Shown: piece by piece, positions 32,315-40,790 of the stretch | Layout of the letters: each line of letters starts with the position of its first letter | Position numbering within the stretch: position 1 is the stretch's first letter | Assembly: GCA_025936115.1 (NCBI GenBank) | Contig: JAICTZ010000023.1 | Location: 40,936-104,935, forward strand | Length of the DNA: 64,000 nucleotides | Source: Polyangiaceae bacterium | GTDB lineage: Bacteria > Myxococcota_A > Polyangia > Polyangiales > Polyangiaceae | Reading direction: 5' to 3' | The notes under the pieces: model-generated | What the model was told of the DNA's origin: nothing | Database searches by the model: none | The model's input: the letters and a program-made list of their open reading frames with translations, nothing else | Translations under genes and position numbers: made by a program

Positions 32315-32360
32315 CAAAGAAAAAGGGCCGGCCGCGGTATACGCGGACCGACCCTTTCTC
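32315..32360 (-). terminator. Rho-independent terminator after the second GH30 gene
   Basis: Read on the minus strand, AAAGGGTCGGTCCGCG pairs with CGCGGCCGGCCCTTT around a TATAC-like loop, followed by TTCTTTG. It begins about 25 bp beyond the GH30 stop at 32384. The stem has two mismatches in 16 positions and the T-rich run is on the minus-strand 3' side. Confidence 0.75.
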
Positions 32361-32383
32361 GACTGCTGACGAGGAGCGACGAA

Positions 32384-34330
32384 CTACGGCTTGACCATCA
32401 CCGTCGCCCAGCCTGCGGCCGGCATGGAGAATTGCACCTTCTTGCCGCCGATGGACACGACGTAAGCCGCGTTGGCCGCGCCGCTGTTGTACATGACCGC
32501 GACGAGGCTCCCGTCGGGGTTCTTGAACGCGACTGCGTCGCCGCCGCTCGTGCCGACGACCTTCGCGCCCGGCACCACGTATTGCGAGAAATGACGGAAT
32601 ACGTAGTACGCCTGCGTCGGAGTGACCTTGCCCGAATCGGCGACCAAGAGCGCGTCTTGCTTCCAATCACGTGAGGTGTCGTTGCCCAAACCGGACGCGT
32701 CGAGCACCATGTTCCACGCGCTGTACGACGTGACCTTGCCCTTGTTGATCGCGTCGCGGATGTAACCCCAGCTCTCGACGCCGTACGCCTGGTCGTTCGG
32801 CGCCTTGGTCTTGTTGTAGGAGGACATCCACGGGTAGTTGCCGCACTTGTGCTCCGTGGCCCAGATGGGCAGACCGGAGAACGTTTGGCCGCCCACGACC
32901 TTGTCGAGCACGCCCCATTGCGCGCCGACCACCGTGACGAAGCTCTTCGCTGTCGCATCGGCGAGAACGGCGCTCGAGATGTCGAGATCGGTGCGACCGC
33001 TGTCACCGGCATTCGACAGCGTGCCGAGCATGACCTTGACGTTGATGGCCTTCATGGCCGGCCCGAGGTACTTGCCGACCCAGCTCGTGTACGTGGCCTT
33101 GTCCCACAGGGCCGAGGGGTAGTTCTGCTCGTAACCAGGCTCGTTCTGGGGCGAGACGAGCTCGATGTTGATGCCCTTCTCTTTGTAGCCGTTGACGAAG
33201 TTCGTGTAGTACTTCGCGTACGCCGAGAGCGTCGCGTCGTCGTTCTTCACGGTGCCGCCGTCGAAATACGACGGCTTGCAGGCAGCCGTCGTGCTCGAGC
33301 ACAGCGACGCCGTCGTCCCGCCTCCGTTGCCGGTCATGAACCCCGTCTTCATCCACACGGGCGGGGTCCAGGGGCTGGCCCAAAATTTGAGGTTCGGGTT
33401 TACCTTCTGCGCGGCCTGGATGTACGGGATGAGCTTCTGGTTGTCCCGGTCGAGGGAGAACTTCGCGAGGGAGGTGTCGGCTGGCGGACGATTCGAGTCG
33501 CCGCTCATCGCGGTGACGTCGGTGCCCGTGTCGTCGCAGGTGTAGCGATCCACGGCGTAATCGCTCGCGCCCATCGGGATGCGGCCCCACGCGAAGTGCG
33601 CGCCGTCGGCCGCGTCGAACAGCAACTTGAGGGCCTGGGTCTGCATGTCCGTCGTGCTGAGGTACTTCCAGCCGAGCTCGTTGAACGCGCCGCCGAAGCC
33701 CTCCCACGTTTGGCCGGCGGACGCGTCGTTCACCGTGACGGTCGCCGTTCCGGTCGAGTCCGCCAGTGTTCCGGCGGTCCATGTGCCGTTCGTCGAGGTG
33801 ACGACCGGCGGCAGATTCGGGGTCACGTTGCCGGTCCCCGCCGAGCCAGCAGCGCCCGCCATGCCGGCGCCGCCTATCATGCCCGTGCCGGCGCCGCCCA
33901 TCATGCCCGTGCCGGCGCCGCCCATCATGCCCGGGCCGGCGCCGCCGCCCGCACCGATCCCCGCGCTGCCGGATGCACCGCCGGTGCCAGTGCCGCCGGT
34001 GGCGGTGCCGCCGGTGCCCGTACCGCCGGTGGCGGTGCCGCCCGTGCCCGTACCGCCCGTGCCCGTACCGCCGGTGGCGGTGCCGCCGGTGCCCGTACCG
34101 CCGGTGGCGGTGCCGCCGGTGCCCGTACCGCCGGTGCCGGTGCCGCCCGTGCCCGTGCCGCCCGTGCCCGGTGTCCCTGCAGAGCCGCTCGTGCTGCCGC
34201 CCACGGCACCCGAGCCTCCGGAGGTGCCAGCCGGGGTGTCGTCGGAGCTACAAGCCGCGACGGAGAGTGCGAGCCCGAGGCTCGAGATCGTGAGGAACCC
34301 AAAGCTAGAGATCGAAACGAGTCTGATCAT
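32384..34330 (-). CDS. GH30 glycoside hydrolase lipoprotein (canonical Asn-Glu)
   Basis: 648 residues. The lipoprotein signal starts MIRLVSISSFGFL and has a lipobox at SVAAC. A long Gly/Thr/Met spacer (to about residue 180) is built from tandem repeats. The GH30 domain begins TWEGFGGAFNELGWK. The acid/base is Glu397 in SPQNEPGYEQNYPS, preceded by the usual Asn396; the nucleophile is Glu493 in ATEHKCGNYP. A C-terminal beta-sandwich-like part holds GGDAVAFKNPDGSLVAV. It is a clear paralogue of the protein at 4508-6385. An AGGGAAA ribosome site precedes ATG 34330. It lies 18 bp after another GH30 gene, so the two form an operon closed by the terminator at 32315-32360. Confidence 0.93.
   Translation of the reverse strand: MIRLVSISSFGFLTISSLGLALSVAACSSDDTPAGTSGGSGAVGGSTSGSAGTPGTGGTGTGGTGTGGTGTGGTATGGTGTGGTATGGTGTGGTGTGGTATGGTGTGGTATGGTGTGGASGSAGIGAGGGAGPGMMGGAGTGMMGGAGTGMIGGAGMAGAAGSAGTGNVTPNLPPVVTSTNGTWTAGTLADSTGTATVTVNDASAGQTWEGFGGAFNELGWKYLSTTDMQTQALKLLFDAADGAHFAWGRIPMGASDYAVDRYTCDDTGTDVTAMSGDSNRPPADTSLAKFSLDRDNQKLIPYIQAAQKVNPNLKFWASPWTPPVWMKTGFMTGNGGGTTASLCSSTTAACKPSYFDGGTVKNDDATLSAYAKYYTNFVNGYKEKGINIELVSPQNEPGYEQNYPSALWDKATYTSWVGKYLGPAMKAINVKVMLGTLSNAGDSGRTDLDISSAVLADATAKSFVTVVGAQWGVLDKVVGGQTFSGLPIWATEHKCGNYPWMSSYNKTKAPNDQAYGVESWGYIRDAINKGKVTSYSAWNMVLDASGLGNDTSRDWKQDALLVADSGKVTPTQAYYVFRHFSQYVVPGAKVVGTSGGDAVAFKNPDGSLVAVMYNSGAANAAYVVSIGGKKVQFSMPAAGWATVMVKP
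33861..33947. repeat. 24-bp tandem repeat (3 units plus partial)
   Basis: Three copies of gtgccggcgccgcccatcatgccc (the first with two changes) plus a partial fourth encode Gly/Ala/Met spacer units on the minus strand of the GH30 gene. Confidence 0.85.
33990..34169. repeat. 15-bp tandem repeat (12 units) in GH30 spacer
   Basis: Twelve units of the pattern gtgccgccggtgccc or its close variants, encoding five-residue Gly-Thr-Gly-Gly-Thr/Ala units on the minus strand. Together with the 24-bp array it makes up most of the spacer between the lipid anchor and the GH30 domain. Confidence 0.9.
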
Positions 34331-34348
34331 GATTTTCCCTGATTGAGG

Positions 34349-36142
34349 CTACTTACCGACGAAGGTCGTGACGGTCATGGTGTCGAGCGCCGCCGTGAAG
34401 GTCCCGCCGCTCACCGCGACGGCGGTCTTGGACGCGAGCTTGTCGGTGGCTGATGTCACCCAAGGGGTCAGCATGGCGGGCGCCGTGCCTCCCGAGATGG
34501 TGATCGGTACGCTGGCCGCCGCGCTGCCGTTGTTGATGGCCACGATGACGACGGTGCCGTCCGTGCCCTTGTAAGCCGAGAGCAGGACGCCCGACGGAGC
34601 CGCGCCCGTGATGTCCACGCGCGTGTAGCCCGGCCGCACGAATTTGCTGTAGTTCGCGATGGTGTAGTGACGTTGGGTATCCGCGCCGCTCTTGAGATAG
34701 ATGCCCTCGTTGTCGTCGGTGTCACCATTGACGTTCCACCACCACCAGAGCCATGCCGAGGCATTGCCGACGGTGAGCGCGCTGTGGATCCAGCCGGCGA
34801 CGGCGACGCCGTTCTTGATGTCCGAGCTCGGCCCCTGCTCGGGCCACCACTTCACGCCCGACATCTCCGTCTGCCACGTGGGCTTCTTCTCGGTAACGTC
34901 GGCCGGCCACGGCTCGGCGTGTTGCGTGTCGTACTCGTGCACGCCCATGATGTCGAAGGCAGCCCAGGCGGCCTTGTCCGCAAACATGGCGTGACCGTAG
35001 TCGTAGCCCTTGCCCGCGGCGCACATCGTCGCGGGAAAACCGCACTTGAGCGGATCCGAGCTGTTCTTGTTGCTCGGCTCCGAGCCGCTAGCCGACGTGT
35101 TCGACCAGTTGTGAATCCACTCCGACGCCTCGGGCCCGATCACCTTGATCCCGGCTGCTTGGAGCTTCGGCCCGGCTACCTTGAGGAAGGCCACGTACTC
35201 CTCGGCCGTGTACAGCGTGGTCGGGTAGTTTCCGTTGCAGGGTTCGGTCTTGCCGCACGAGGCAAAGTCGGGTTCGTTCGCGATCGACATTGCGTAGAGC
35301 CCGTTGCTCTTCGCAAAGTTCGTGATGGTCGTTGACCACGAGTCGTAGCAACTCGACTTCACGTGTCCGCCATCGTTGATGTTGTTGTTGTCCTTGCAGT
35401 TCGCGGGAGGGCTCCAGCACGAGCCGATGATCTTGGTCGCGCCGTGCGACTTCGCCTTGGTGATGTCGGCCGTGATGTTGCTGCTCATCACCGCGCCCTG
35501 GTCGTTCATGCCGACGCGGAGGATCGTGAAGCCCATGCCCTTGTCGGCGCTGAACATCGCGTCCGCGTCGGAGTCGCTCATCGCGTTCGCCCAGGTATCG
35601 TTGATACCGAATCCGTCGATCGTTTGTTCGACGCTGCCGAGGTTCACGGTGACCGGCCCGGGCATGCTGCCTGTGCCCGCGCTGCCGCCCGGACCTGAGC
35701 CGCCGGGGCTCACGCCCGTTCCAGCCGAGCCGCCGGCGCCCATTCCAGCGGTTCCGCCGAGGGGGCCCATACCGGCCGTCGGAGCGGCACCGGCGGAACC
35801 GCCCGACGCGCCACCCGAGCCGCCTGTCGTGACGCCCGTCCCAGCCATTCCTGTGCCGCCCGTGCCGCCGGTTGCCGTATTGCCACTGCTGCCGCCGGTT
35901 GGGCTAGCGCTGCCGCCCGACCCGCCGGTCGTACCGCTCGTGCCTCCGGTTGCGCCGCTCGTGCCTCCGGTTGCAGTTCCGCCAGTGGTGCCGCCAGTGG
36001 TAGCGCCACCGGTACCCGGTGCCGCACCGCCCGTTCCGGTTCCCGTTCCTCCGGTTCCGCCCGTTCCGCCCGTTCCGCCCCCGGAGCTGCACGCGGCGAG
36101 CGCGCACAGGATTCCCACGTCTGCGATCGAAAGTCTGATCAT
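34349..36142 (-). CDS. GH30 family (glucuronoxylanase-like) lipoprotein
   Basis: 597 residues from ATG 36142 (MIRLSIADVGILCALAAC, lipobox LAAC), preceded by AAAAAGG. A Gly/Thr-rich spacer runs to about residue 175. The catalytic domain opens QTIDGFGINDTWANAMSD. The acid/base is Glu290 in IANEPDFASCG and the nucleophile is Glu426 in WQTEMSGVKWW; WLWWWWNVNGD follows. A beta-sandwich completes the protein (VVIVAINNGSAAASVPI). Its sequence differs clearly from the two other GH30 proteins and is closer in style to xylanase-type GH30. An in-frame GTG at 36172 would add ten residues before the signal. It is the first gene of a two-gene GH30 operon. Confidence 0.88.
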   Translation of the reverse strand: MIRLSIADVGILCALAACSSGGGTGGTGGTGGTGTGTGGAAPGTGGATTGGTTGGTATGGTSGATGGTSGTTGGSGGSASPTGGSSGNTATGGTGGTGMAGTGVTTGGSGGASGGSAGAAPTAGMGPLGGTAGMGAGGSAGTGVSPGGSGPGGSAGTGSMPGPVTVNLGSVEQTIDGFGINDTWANAMSDSDADAMFSADKGMGFTILRVGMNDQGAVMSSNITADITKAKSHGATKIIGSCWSPPANCKDNNNINDGGHVKSSCYDSWSTTITNFAKSNGLYAMSIANEPDFASCGKTEPCNGNYPTTLYTAEEYVAFLKVAGPKLQAAGIKVIGPEASEWIHNWSNTSASGSEPSNKNSSDPLKCGFPATMCAAGKGYDYGHAMFADKAAWAAFDIMGVHEYDTQHAEPWPADVTEKKPTWQTEMSGVKWWPEQGPSSDIKNGVAVAGWIHSALTVGNASAWLWWWWNVNGDTDDNEGIYLKSGADTQRHYTIANYSKFVRPGYTRVDITGAAPSGVLLSAYKGTDGTVVIVAINNGSAAASVPITISGGTAPAMLTPWVTSATDKLASKTAVAVSGGTFTAALDTMTVTTFVGK

Positions 36143-36616
36143 TACCGAAACCTTTTTGATTGGTACCCGCACATCAGTCAGAAGCGGCTCGTTCTAGGTT
36201 CATGCAATTTTAGCCGTGAGAACGTTTGCCACGCGGGTCTGTTGAAGCTAGCTCTGTCCCTAATTCCCGGATCCGGGGCATTGGCACAGCGGAAGCGCAC
36301 CTTCTTCGTATTTCTGGCGCAACCCTCGCTTCTTTTTGAGTCCAAGCGGTTGCGCACTGGTGGATCAACGTCTTTTCGGATCGATGCTCGCTTTCTTGCG
36401 CGCACAACGAGTTCGCTCGCGTGCGGTGACGTTTGCCCCTATGACATTGCCGTCAGCCTTGACGCGGCGCGCTCGGCGTGAGCGCGCGCTCGGCACCGTT
36501 GGCGGTGGCCGAGTCTCTCGCTCGGCGTGAGTCTGCGCGCGATGAGCTTCCATGCTCGTCTGCGTATTCGACAGACATGCTCGTTCCCGCTCTCCGAGGG
36601 CGACAACGCCACTGCG

Positions 36617-37228
36617 CTACCTCGAAACAATCATCGCGCAGTTGCAGAGTGCCGTGTCATCGGTGATGTCTTGTGCAGCGTCGAGCCAGCGAACCTCTTG
36701 CCCGAAGGCGAGTTTGAACATGGTCTGGCACTCAGTCGCTGACTCGACGCGGTGGCACCCGTGAGCCTCCGGCTCTGCGACGAGTCTCCGCTCCTGTCGT
36801 AGCCGGCCGCGCGACACACGAAGCTCTCGCCGGTAGCGCCCGCTTTCGGGCTCGTCGGTAGCGTGTAGTTGCAGTTTGCAATGGGTTGCCGGCGGGAGGT
36901 CTGGCCACGCGCAACGCAGAGTCATCGTGCAGACCCACTGCTCGGAGGGACACGCGAGCTCGCCCGCCGCGCCGGCGTCGGATCGTCTGAGACCGCCGCG
37001 CGCGCCGCCGAGCACGATGATGTCCCCGCGTCCTCGCGCCGGGCGTGAGCGTTGCGAGGTGAGCCCAGCCGACACGACTGCGCGAAACCTCATCCGCCAA
37101 GTGGCGGCGGTTGTGCCTTCGCAGAGCTCCGGATCCGTCACGCCCTTTCGCGCGTCGGCTCGAAGGGCACGCGGGCAAGTGTTGCCGCCATCTCGTGGAC
37201 GTCGGGAGACGCTGCCGCTTGGGCTCAT
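36617..37228 (-). CDS. Possible Cys-rich hypothetical protein (perhaps decayed)
   Basis: A 203-codon frame whose last 110 residues read like a folded secreted domain (CPSEQWVCTMTLRCAWPDLP, ECQTMFKLAFGQEVRWLD, TALCNCAMI), with eight or so cysteines. The first 90 codons are Arg-rich and unconvincing, and no signal peptide or ribosome site is apparent. Third-position GC over the second half is visibly lower than in neighbouring genes. Either a gene with a misplaced start or the relic of a lipoprotein. Confidence 0.3.
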   Translation of the reverse strand: MSPSGSVSRRPRDGGNTCPRALRADARKGVTDPELCEGTTAATWRMRFRAVVSAGLTSQRSRPARGRGDIIVLGGARGGLRRSDAGAAGELACPSEQWVCTMTLRCAWPDLPPATHCKLQLHATDEPESGRYRRELRVSRGRLRQERRLVAEPEAHGCHRVESATECQTMFKLAFGQEVRWLDAAQDITDDTALCNCAMIVSR

Positions 37229-37560
37229 TCGCCGCTGATTTCGTGCGCGTGTGCATTTCTTCTTGCTCTTGCGGTGCGAGTGTCCTAGGGGCTCGGCTGG
37301 AGCAGTCTACGCTCTCGCCTTCGTCACCCGTGGGTCTTGTACGCGCGCAGCACTGCTTGCTTGCGTTCATATCTGCGGGTGAGCGCTCAGTTCTGCCTCG
37401 GGAGTGACAAATCACGCTCGCCGTAACGGGTGAAGAGCACGCGACTCGCGAGCTACACACCGCTGAAACAGGGTTCCGGCTTTTGACGTGGTCATGCTGC
37501 GAATGCACGTGCGCGCTCACTATCCGGACGTTCCGAAATTGCCATCAAACGTTCGTTGAG

Positions 37561-37610
37561 CTTCGCGAAGATCTTAGGTAAGACGCGCGCATCTTAAGGC
37601 GGTGCGTCTT
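37561..37610 (+). promoter_or_regulatory. Dyad cluster upstream of the ThiF-nitroreductase gene
   Basis: A perfect 10-bp palindrome CTTCGCGAAG (37561-37570) is followed by TCTTAGGTAAGA and by the inverted repeat AAGACGC/GCGTCTT (37580-37586 and 37604-37610). They lie 50-100 bp before ATG 37660 and could be operator sites or an RNA hairpin. No -35/-10 pair could be assigned. Confidence 0.35.
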
Positions 37611-37659
37611 CGCGCCGCAGAGGGGGCGGGGAGGGGACCTCCACTCCGAACCGCTTCAC

Positions 37660-39972
37660 ATGCAACAGGCCACCTTAAGTCCCTCGTCCTTCGCGCCGAA
37701 CCCCGTCGCGCATCTTTCGCTTCATCGCCCGCAGATACTGCGCCCCGGCGACGCCGGGGAGCGTGCGGTCCTCGAAGCTCTCCGTTGCGAGCCCGGCATC
37801 GAAGTCCACGACACCTTCCGCGCGCAGCTCGCAGGACTACTGAAGTCACGACGCGCGCGCCGTCCTCCGACCCAGCACGAGCTCGACACGGAGGTCCAAC
37901 GCCATGCCGAAGGTCGTTCGCTCTTCGAGCTCGGCGTTTGGGTTCACTACCCCTGGCGCCGCTCGCTCGTGCACCTGCTCGACGAGCCGGACTTCATCGA
38001 ACTTCGCACGAGCCGCAACCGCTACAAGATCACGGGCGAGGAGCAGGCGCTGCTTGCGCGCCGCAAGGTGGGAGTCGTTGGTCTGTCCGTCGGTGGTCAG
38101 GTCGCGCTCACGCTCGCGATTGAACGCAGCTGTGGTGAGCTCCGGCTCGCGGATTTCGACGCTCTCGAGCTCAGCAACCTGAACCGGCTGCGCGAGGGCG
38201 TTTTTTCCCTAGGTATCAAGAAGACGACGCTAGCCGCGCGCTCCATCGCCGAGATCGATCCGTTCCTTCACGTGGTTTGCTACGACGACGGGCTCAGCGC
38301 TCAAAACCTCGAAGCGTTTCTGACGGCGGGTGGGCGTCTCGATGTCTTAGTCGAGGAGTGCGACGGCCTCGCCATGAAGCTCAAGTGCCGCGAGCGAGCG
38401 CGTGAGCTCGGCATACCCGTCGTGATGGAGGCAAACGATCGAGCGACGCTCGACATCGAGCGCTTCGATCGCGAGCCCAAGCGGCCGATCCTGCACGGTC
38501 TGCTCGAAGGCCTCGATTTGAGTCGCGTGAGCGAGCTCAAGACCAACGACCAGAAGGTGCCCTACCTGATGCCGATGGTCGGGGAAGCCACGATGTCGGA
38601 CAAGCTACGCGCGTCGCTGCTCGAGGTCGGTGAGTCGATCGAGACGTGGCCGCAGCTCGCCTCCGACGTGGCGCTCGGCGCGGGCGTCGTCGCCAACGTC
38701 GTGCGGCGCATCTTGCTCGGTCAGCTGAACGACTCCGGACGCTACTTCGTGGATCTGGAGGAGCTCGTGCGTGATCGGCCGGAGAGTGCGCGACCCGAAT
38801 CGGGCGCGCCACAGCGCAGGGCGGCGCTCGGCACGACGTCGCTCGGCGGCGACGAGCCCGCGCCGCAGCCGTTGCCGGGCCAGCTCATGCCCTCGGAAGC
38901 CGCTCTCGCGTCGCTGCTCGAGGCAGCGACGCTCGCGCCGAGCGGGGGCAACGAACAGCCGTGGCGTTGGCTGCGTGCGGGGAGCGAGCTCTGGCTCTTG
39001 CCCGAGCGTGCCTTCGGCGATTCACTCTTGAATCACCGACACAACGCGAGCTTTCTCGCGCTCGGCGCAGCCGCGGAAAATCTGGTCCTGCGTGCCCATG
39101 AGCTCGGGCTCGCCGTCGAGCTCTCGCCCCCGTCGGCGGACCAGCCGAAGTGCCGCTTTCGCTTCTTTCCCGCCGCGGCGGAAACCCCTGCAGCGGAGTC
39201 TCACGTCTGGGACTCGCTCGCTCCCTTCATCGACGAACGCCACACCAATCGCCGGCGCGGTGACACGACGCCGCTCGCGCGCGCGGTCTTGGACGAGCTC
39301 GCGCGGCCACTCGAAGCCACGCCCGGCTTGAAGCTCCACGTCGTCACGCAGCGCGCAGCCATCGCCGAGGTCGCCGAGGTGGCGGCGCGTGCCGATCGGA
39401 TTCGCATGCTGCATCCGGAGGGACATCGCGACCTCGTGCGCGAAATCCGTTGGACGAAAGACGAGGCCGAGCGCGAGCGCGACGGCATCGATCTGTCGAG
39501 CATGGAGCTTACGGCAGCCGAGCACGCGGGCCTGCGCATGCTGCGCTTCGAACGCGTCGCCGAGCTCTTGCGCAGCTGGAAGCAGGGGCGGGGCCTCGAG
39601 CGGCTCACGCGCAACGCGGTGCTCGCGTCTTCGGCGGTCGGTCTGCTCACGGCACCGGGGGATTCGGTCGGCGACCGCTTCTCGGCGGGACGCGCGCTCG
39701 AACGTGTCTGGCTCACGGCGACGCGCCTCGGGGTCGCGCTGCAGCCACACACGGCGTCGTTGTTCTTGTTCGCGCGCGCTCTCGGCGGCGGTGGCGCGGA
39801 TTTCGACGCCGAAACGATGGGAGAGCTCCTCGGCTTGCAGGCGCGCCTACGCGGCGTGTTCCAACCGTCGGGTAGCGAGCTCTTTCTGTTTCGATTGTTC
39901 CCCGGCTCGGAGCCGCTAGCGCGTTCGCTGCGCCGGCCCGTCGTGCTCGGCGAACGAACGGTCGAGGGCTGA
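37660..39972 (+). CDS. Rv1355c-like protein: E1-like (ThiF) domain fused to nitroreductase
   Basis: 770 residues, soluble. Residues 1-125 are a helical leader (FELGVWVHYPWRRSLVHLL). Residues 130-380 are a ThiF/MoeB-type adenylating fold: nucleotide loop VGVVGLSVGGQVAL, LADFDALELSNLNR (Asp and Asn/Arg contacts), KKTTLAARSI, VEECDGLAMKL. After a Pro-rich hinge, residues 415-770 are a nitroreductase-like flavin domain (ATLAPSGGNEQPWRWL, HNASFLALGAAAENLV, VWLTATRLGVALQPHT). The arrangement corresponds to the Mycobacterium tuberculosis Rv1355c family, whose function is unknown. The adenylating half could activate a carboxylate and the flavin half oxidise or reduce the product. An acyltransferase-like gene starts 4 bp after its stop. 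Confidence 0.88.
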   Translation: MQQATLSPSSFAPNPVAHLSLHRPQILRPGDAGERAVLEALRCEPGIEVHDTFRAQLAGLLKSRRARRPPTQHELDTEVQRHAEGRSLFELGVWVHYPWRRSLVHLLDEPDFIELRTSRNRYKITGEEQALLARRKVGVVGLSVGGQVALTLAIERSCGELRLADFDALELSNLNRLREGVFSLGIKKTTLAARSIAEIDPFLHVVCYDDGLSAQNLEAFLTAGGRLDVLVEECDGLAMKLKCRERARELGIPVVMEANDRATLDIERFDREPKRPILHGLLEGLDLSRVSELKTNDQKVPYLMPMVGEATMSDKLRASLLEVGESIETWPQLASDVALGAGVVANVVRRILLGQLNDSGRYFVDLEELVRDRPESARPESGAPQRRAALGTTSLGGDEPAPQPLPGQLMPSEAALASLLEAATLAPSGGNEQPWRWLRAGSELWLLPERAFGDSLLNHRHNASFLALGAAAENLVLRAHELGLAVELSPPSADQPKCRFRFFPAAAETPAAESHVWDSLAPFIDERHTNRRRGDTTPLARAVLDELARPLEATPGLKLHVVTQRAAIAEVAEVAARADRIRMLHPEGHRDLVREIRWTKDEAERERDGIDLSSMELTAAEHAGLRMLRFERVAELLRSWKQGRGLERLTRNAVLASSAVGLLTAPGDSVGDRFSAGRALERVWLTATRLGVALQPHTASLFLFARALGGGGADFDAETMGELLGLQARLRGVFQPSGSELFLFRLFPGSEPLARSLRRPVVLGERTVEG

Positions 39973-39976
39973 GCTC

Positions 39977-40759
39977 ATGCTGCGCATCCGCGTTAAGGCG
40001 TACTGCGCCTCCCAGGCTGTGGGGAATTGTATGAGGAGCGCAGAGGTGCACGCACAAGTGCTCCAGAGGTACGACATCGGCAACGTTACGTCGGCGAAGG
40101 ACGGCTGGTGGAGAAACGAGCAGACGTACGTCGTCTTGCTCGAAGAGACGCAGACGGGAGAGCCGCTCGGCGCCGTGCGCTTGCAGCGCTGGGGCAACGG
40201 CGTGCCGCTGCCGATCGAGTCGGCGCTCGCCGGCGTCGATCGCTACGTGCACGCGTGGGTCGCGAGCTTCGCGAACGCTGGCGTCGGCGAGCTCTGCGGG
40301 CTCTGGTGCTCGCCGCGCCTCAAAGGTTTCGGCGTCGGAGGCGTGCTCACGAAGATGGGCCTGTCGCTCGGCCCCGAGCTCAAGACGCGGACGATCTTGG
40401 GCCTCTGCGATACGCGCAACGTGGCGACGAACGTAGGCTTCGGCTTTGCGCGCGACGCTTCGCTCGCGACCGGCGGCTCGTTCGAATACCCGCGGCCGGG
40501 CTTGGTCGCGCACGTGTTACGCGTGCCCGACTCACGTCGGCTCGAGGGCGCCGCGGCGAGTCACCGCGGCGACGTGGAGTCGTATCGGCGCTCGCCCGTG
40601 GGCGTCGAGATCCTCGAAGCCGGCGGGCAGTACGTCGAGCTCGAGCGCGATTTGCGCATCGGTTTGCTCGAAGCGCCGGCGCAACGCCGCGCTCGCGCCT
40701 CGCGCCCGAACGCGTCGCGTGAGCCGCTGCTGCTCGAACGCGCGCCGGAGCCGTACTGA
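39977..40759 (+). CDS. GNAT-like N-acyltransferase paired with the ThiF-nitroreductase gene
   Basis: 260 residues. The N-terminal two-thirds resemble the GNAT fold of long-chain N-acyl amino-acid/acyl-homoserine-lactone synthases: RIRVKAYCASQAV, YVVLLEETQTGEPLGAVRLQ, ELCGLWCSPRLKGFGVGGVL, with GFGVGG at the acyl-CoA/ACP loop. The rest is charged. It follows the ThiF-nitroreductase gene with 4 bp spacing, so the two are one operon. Acylation of an amine made or modified by the first protein is a reasonable inference, not shown. The family assignment rests on fold-like motifs only. Confidence 0.7.
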   Translation: MLRIRVKAYCASQAVGNCMRSAEVHAQVLQRYDIGNVTSAKDGWWRNEQTYVVLLEETQTGEPLGAVRLQRWGNGVPLPIESALAGVDRYVHAWVASFANAGVGELCGLWCSPRLKGFGVGGVLTKMGLSLGPELKTRTILGLCDTRNVATNVGFGFARDASLATGGSFEYPRPGLVAHVLRVPDSRRLEGAAASHRGDVESYRRSPVGVEILEAGGQYVELERDLRIGLLEAPAQRRARASRPNASREPLLLERAPEPY

Positions 40760-40790
40760 GCCAAGCGCGCCGGAACGCGGCGCGCGCCGC

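Larger units (their letters stand above)
36173..37659. other. 1.5-kb weakly coding region
   Basis: This gap upstream of the GH30 operon and the ThiF-nitroreductase gene has no confident gene. It shows pockets of lower GC (36230-36340, 37240-37330) and a direct repeat GCTCGGCGTGAG at 36471-36482 and 36520-36531. It contains one possible Cys-rich frame on the minus strand and a dyad cluster just before the ThiF gene. The mixture suggests decayed genes or a site of past insertion or deletion. Confidence 0.5.

Noticed and set aside
33579..34346. Pro/Val-rich plus-strand frame opposite the GH30 gene
   Set aside because: It is an antisense shadow of the Gly/Thr spacer; the minus strand has the full GH30 protein with catalytic residues and a ribosome site. 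The same applies to similar frames at 2112-2465, 18330-18938, 24406-24903 and 35376-36197.
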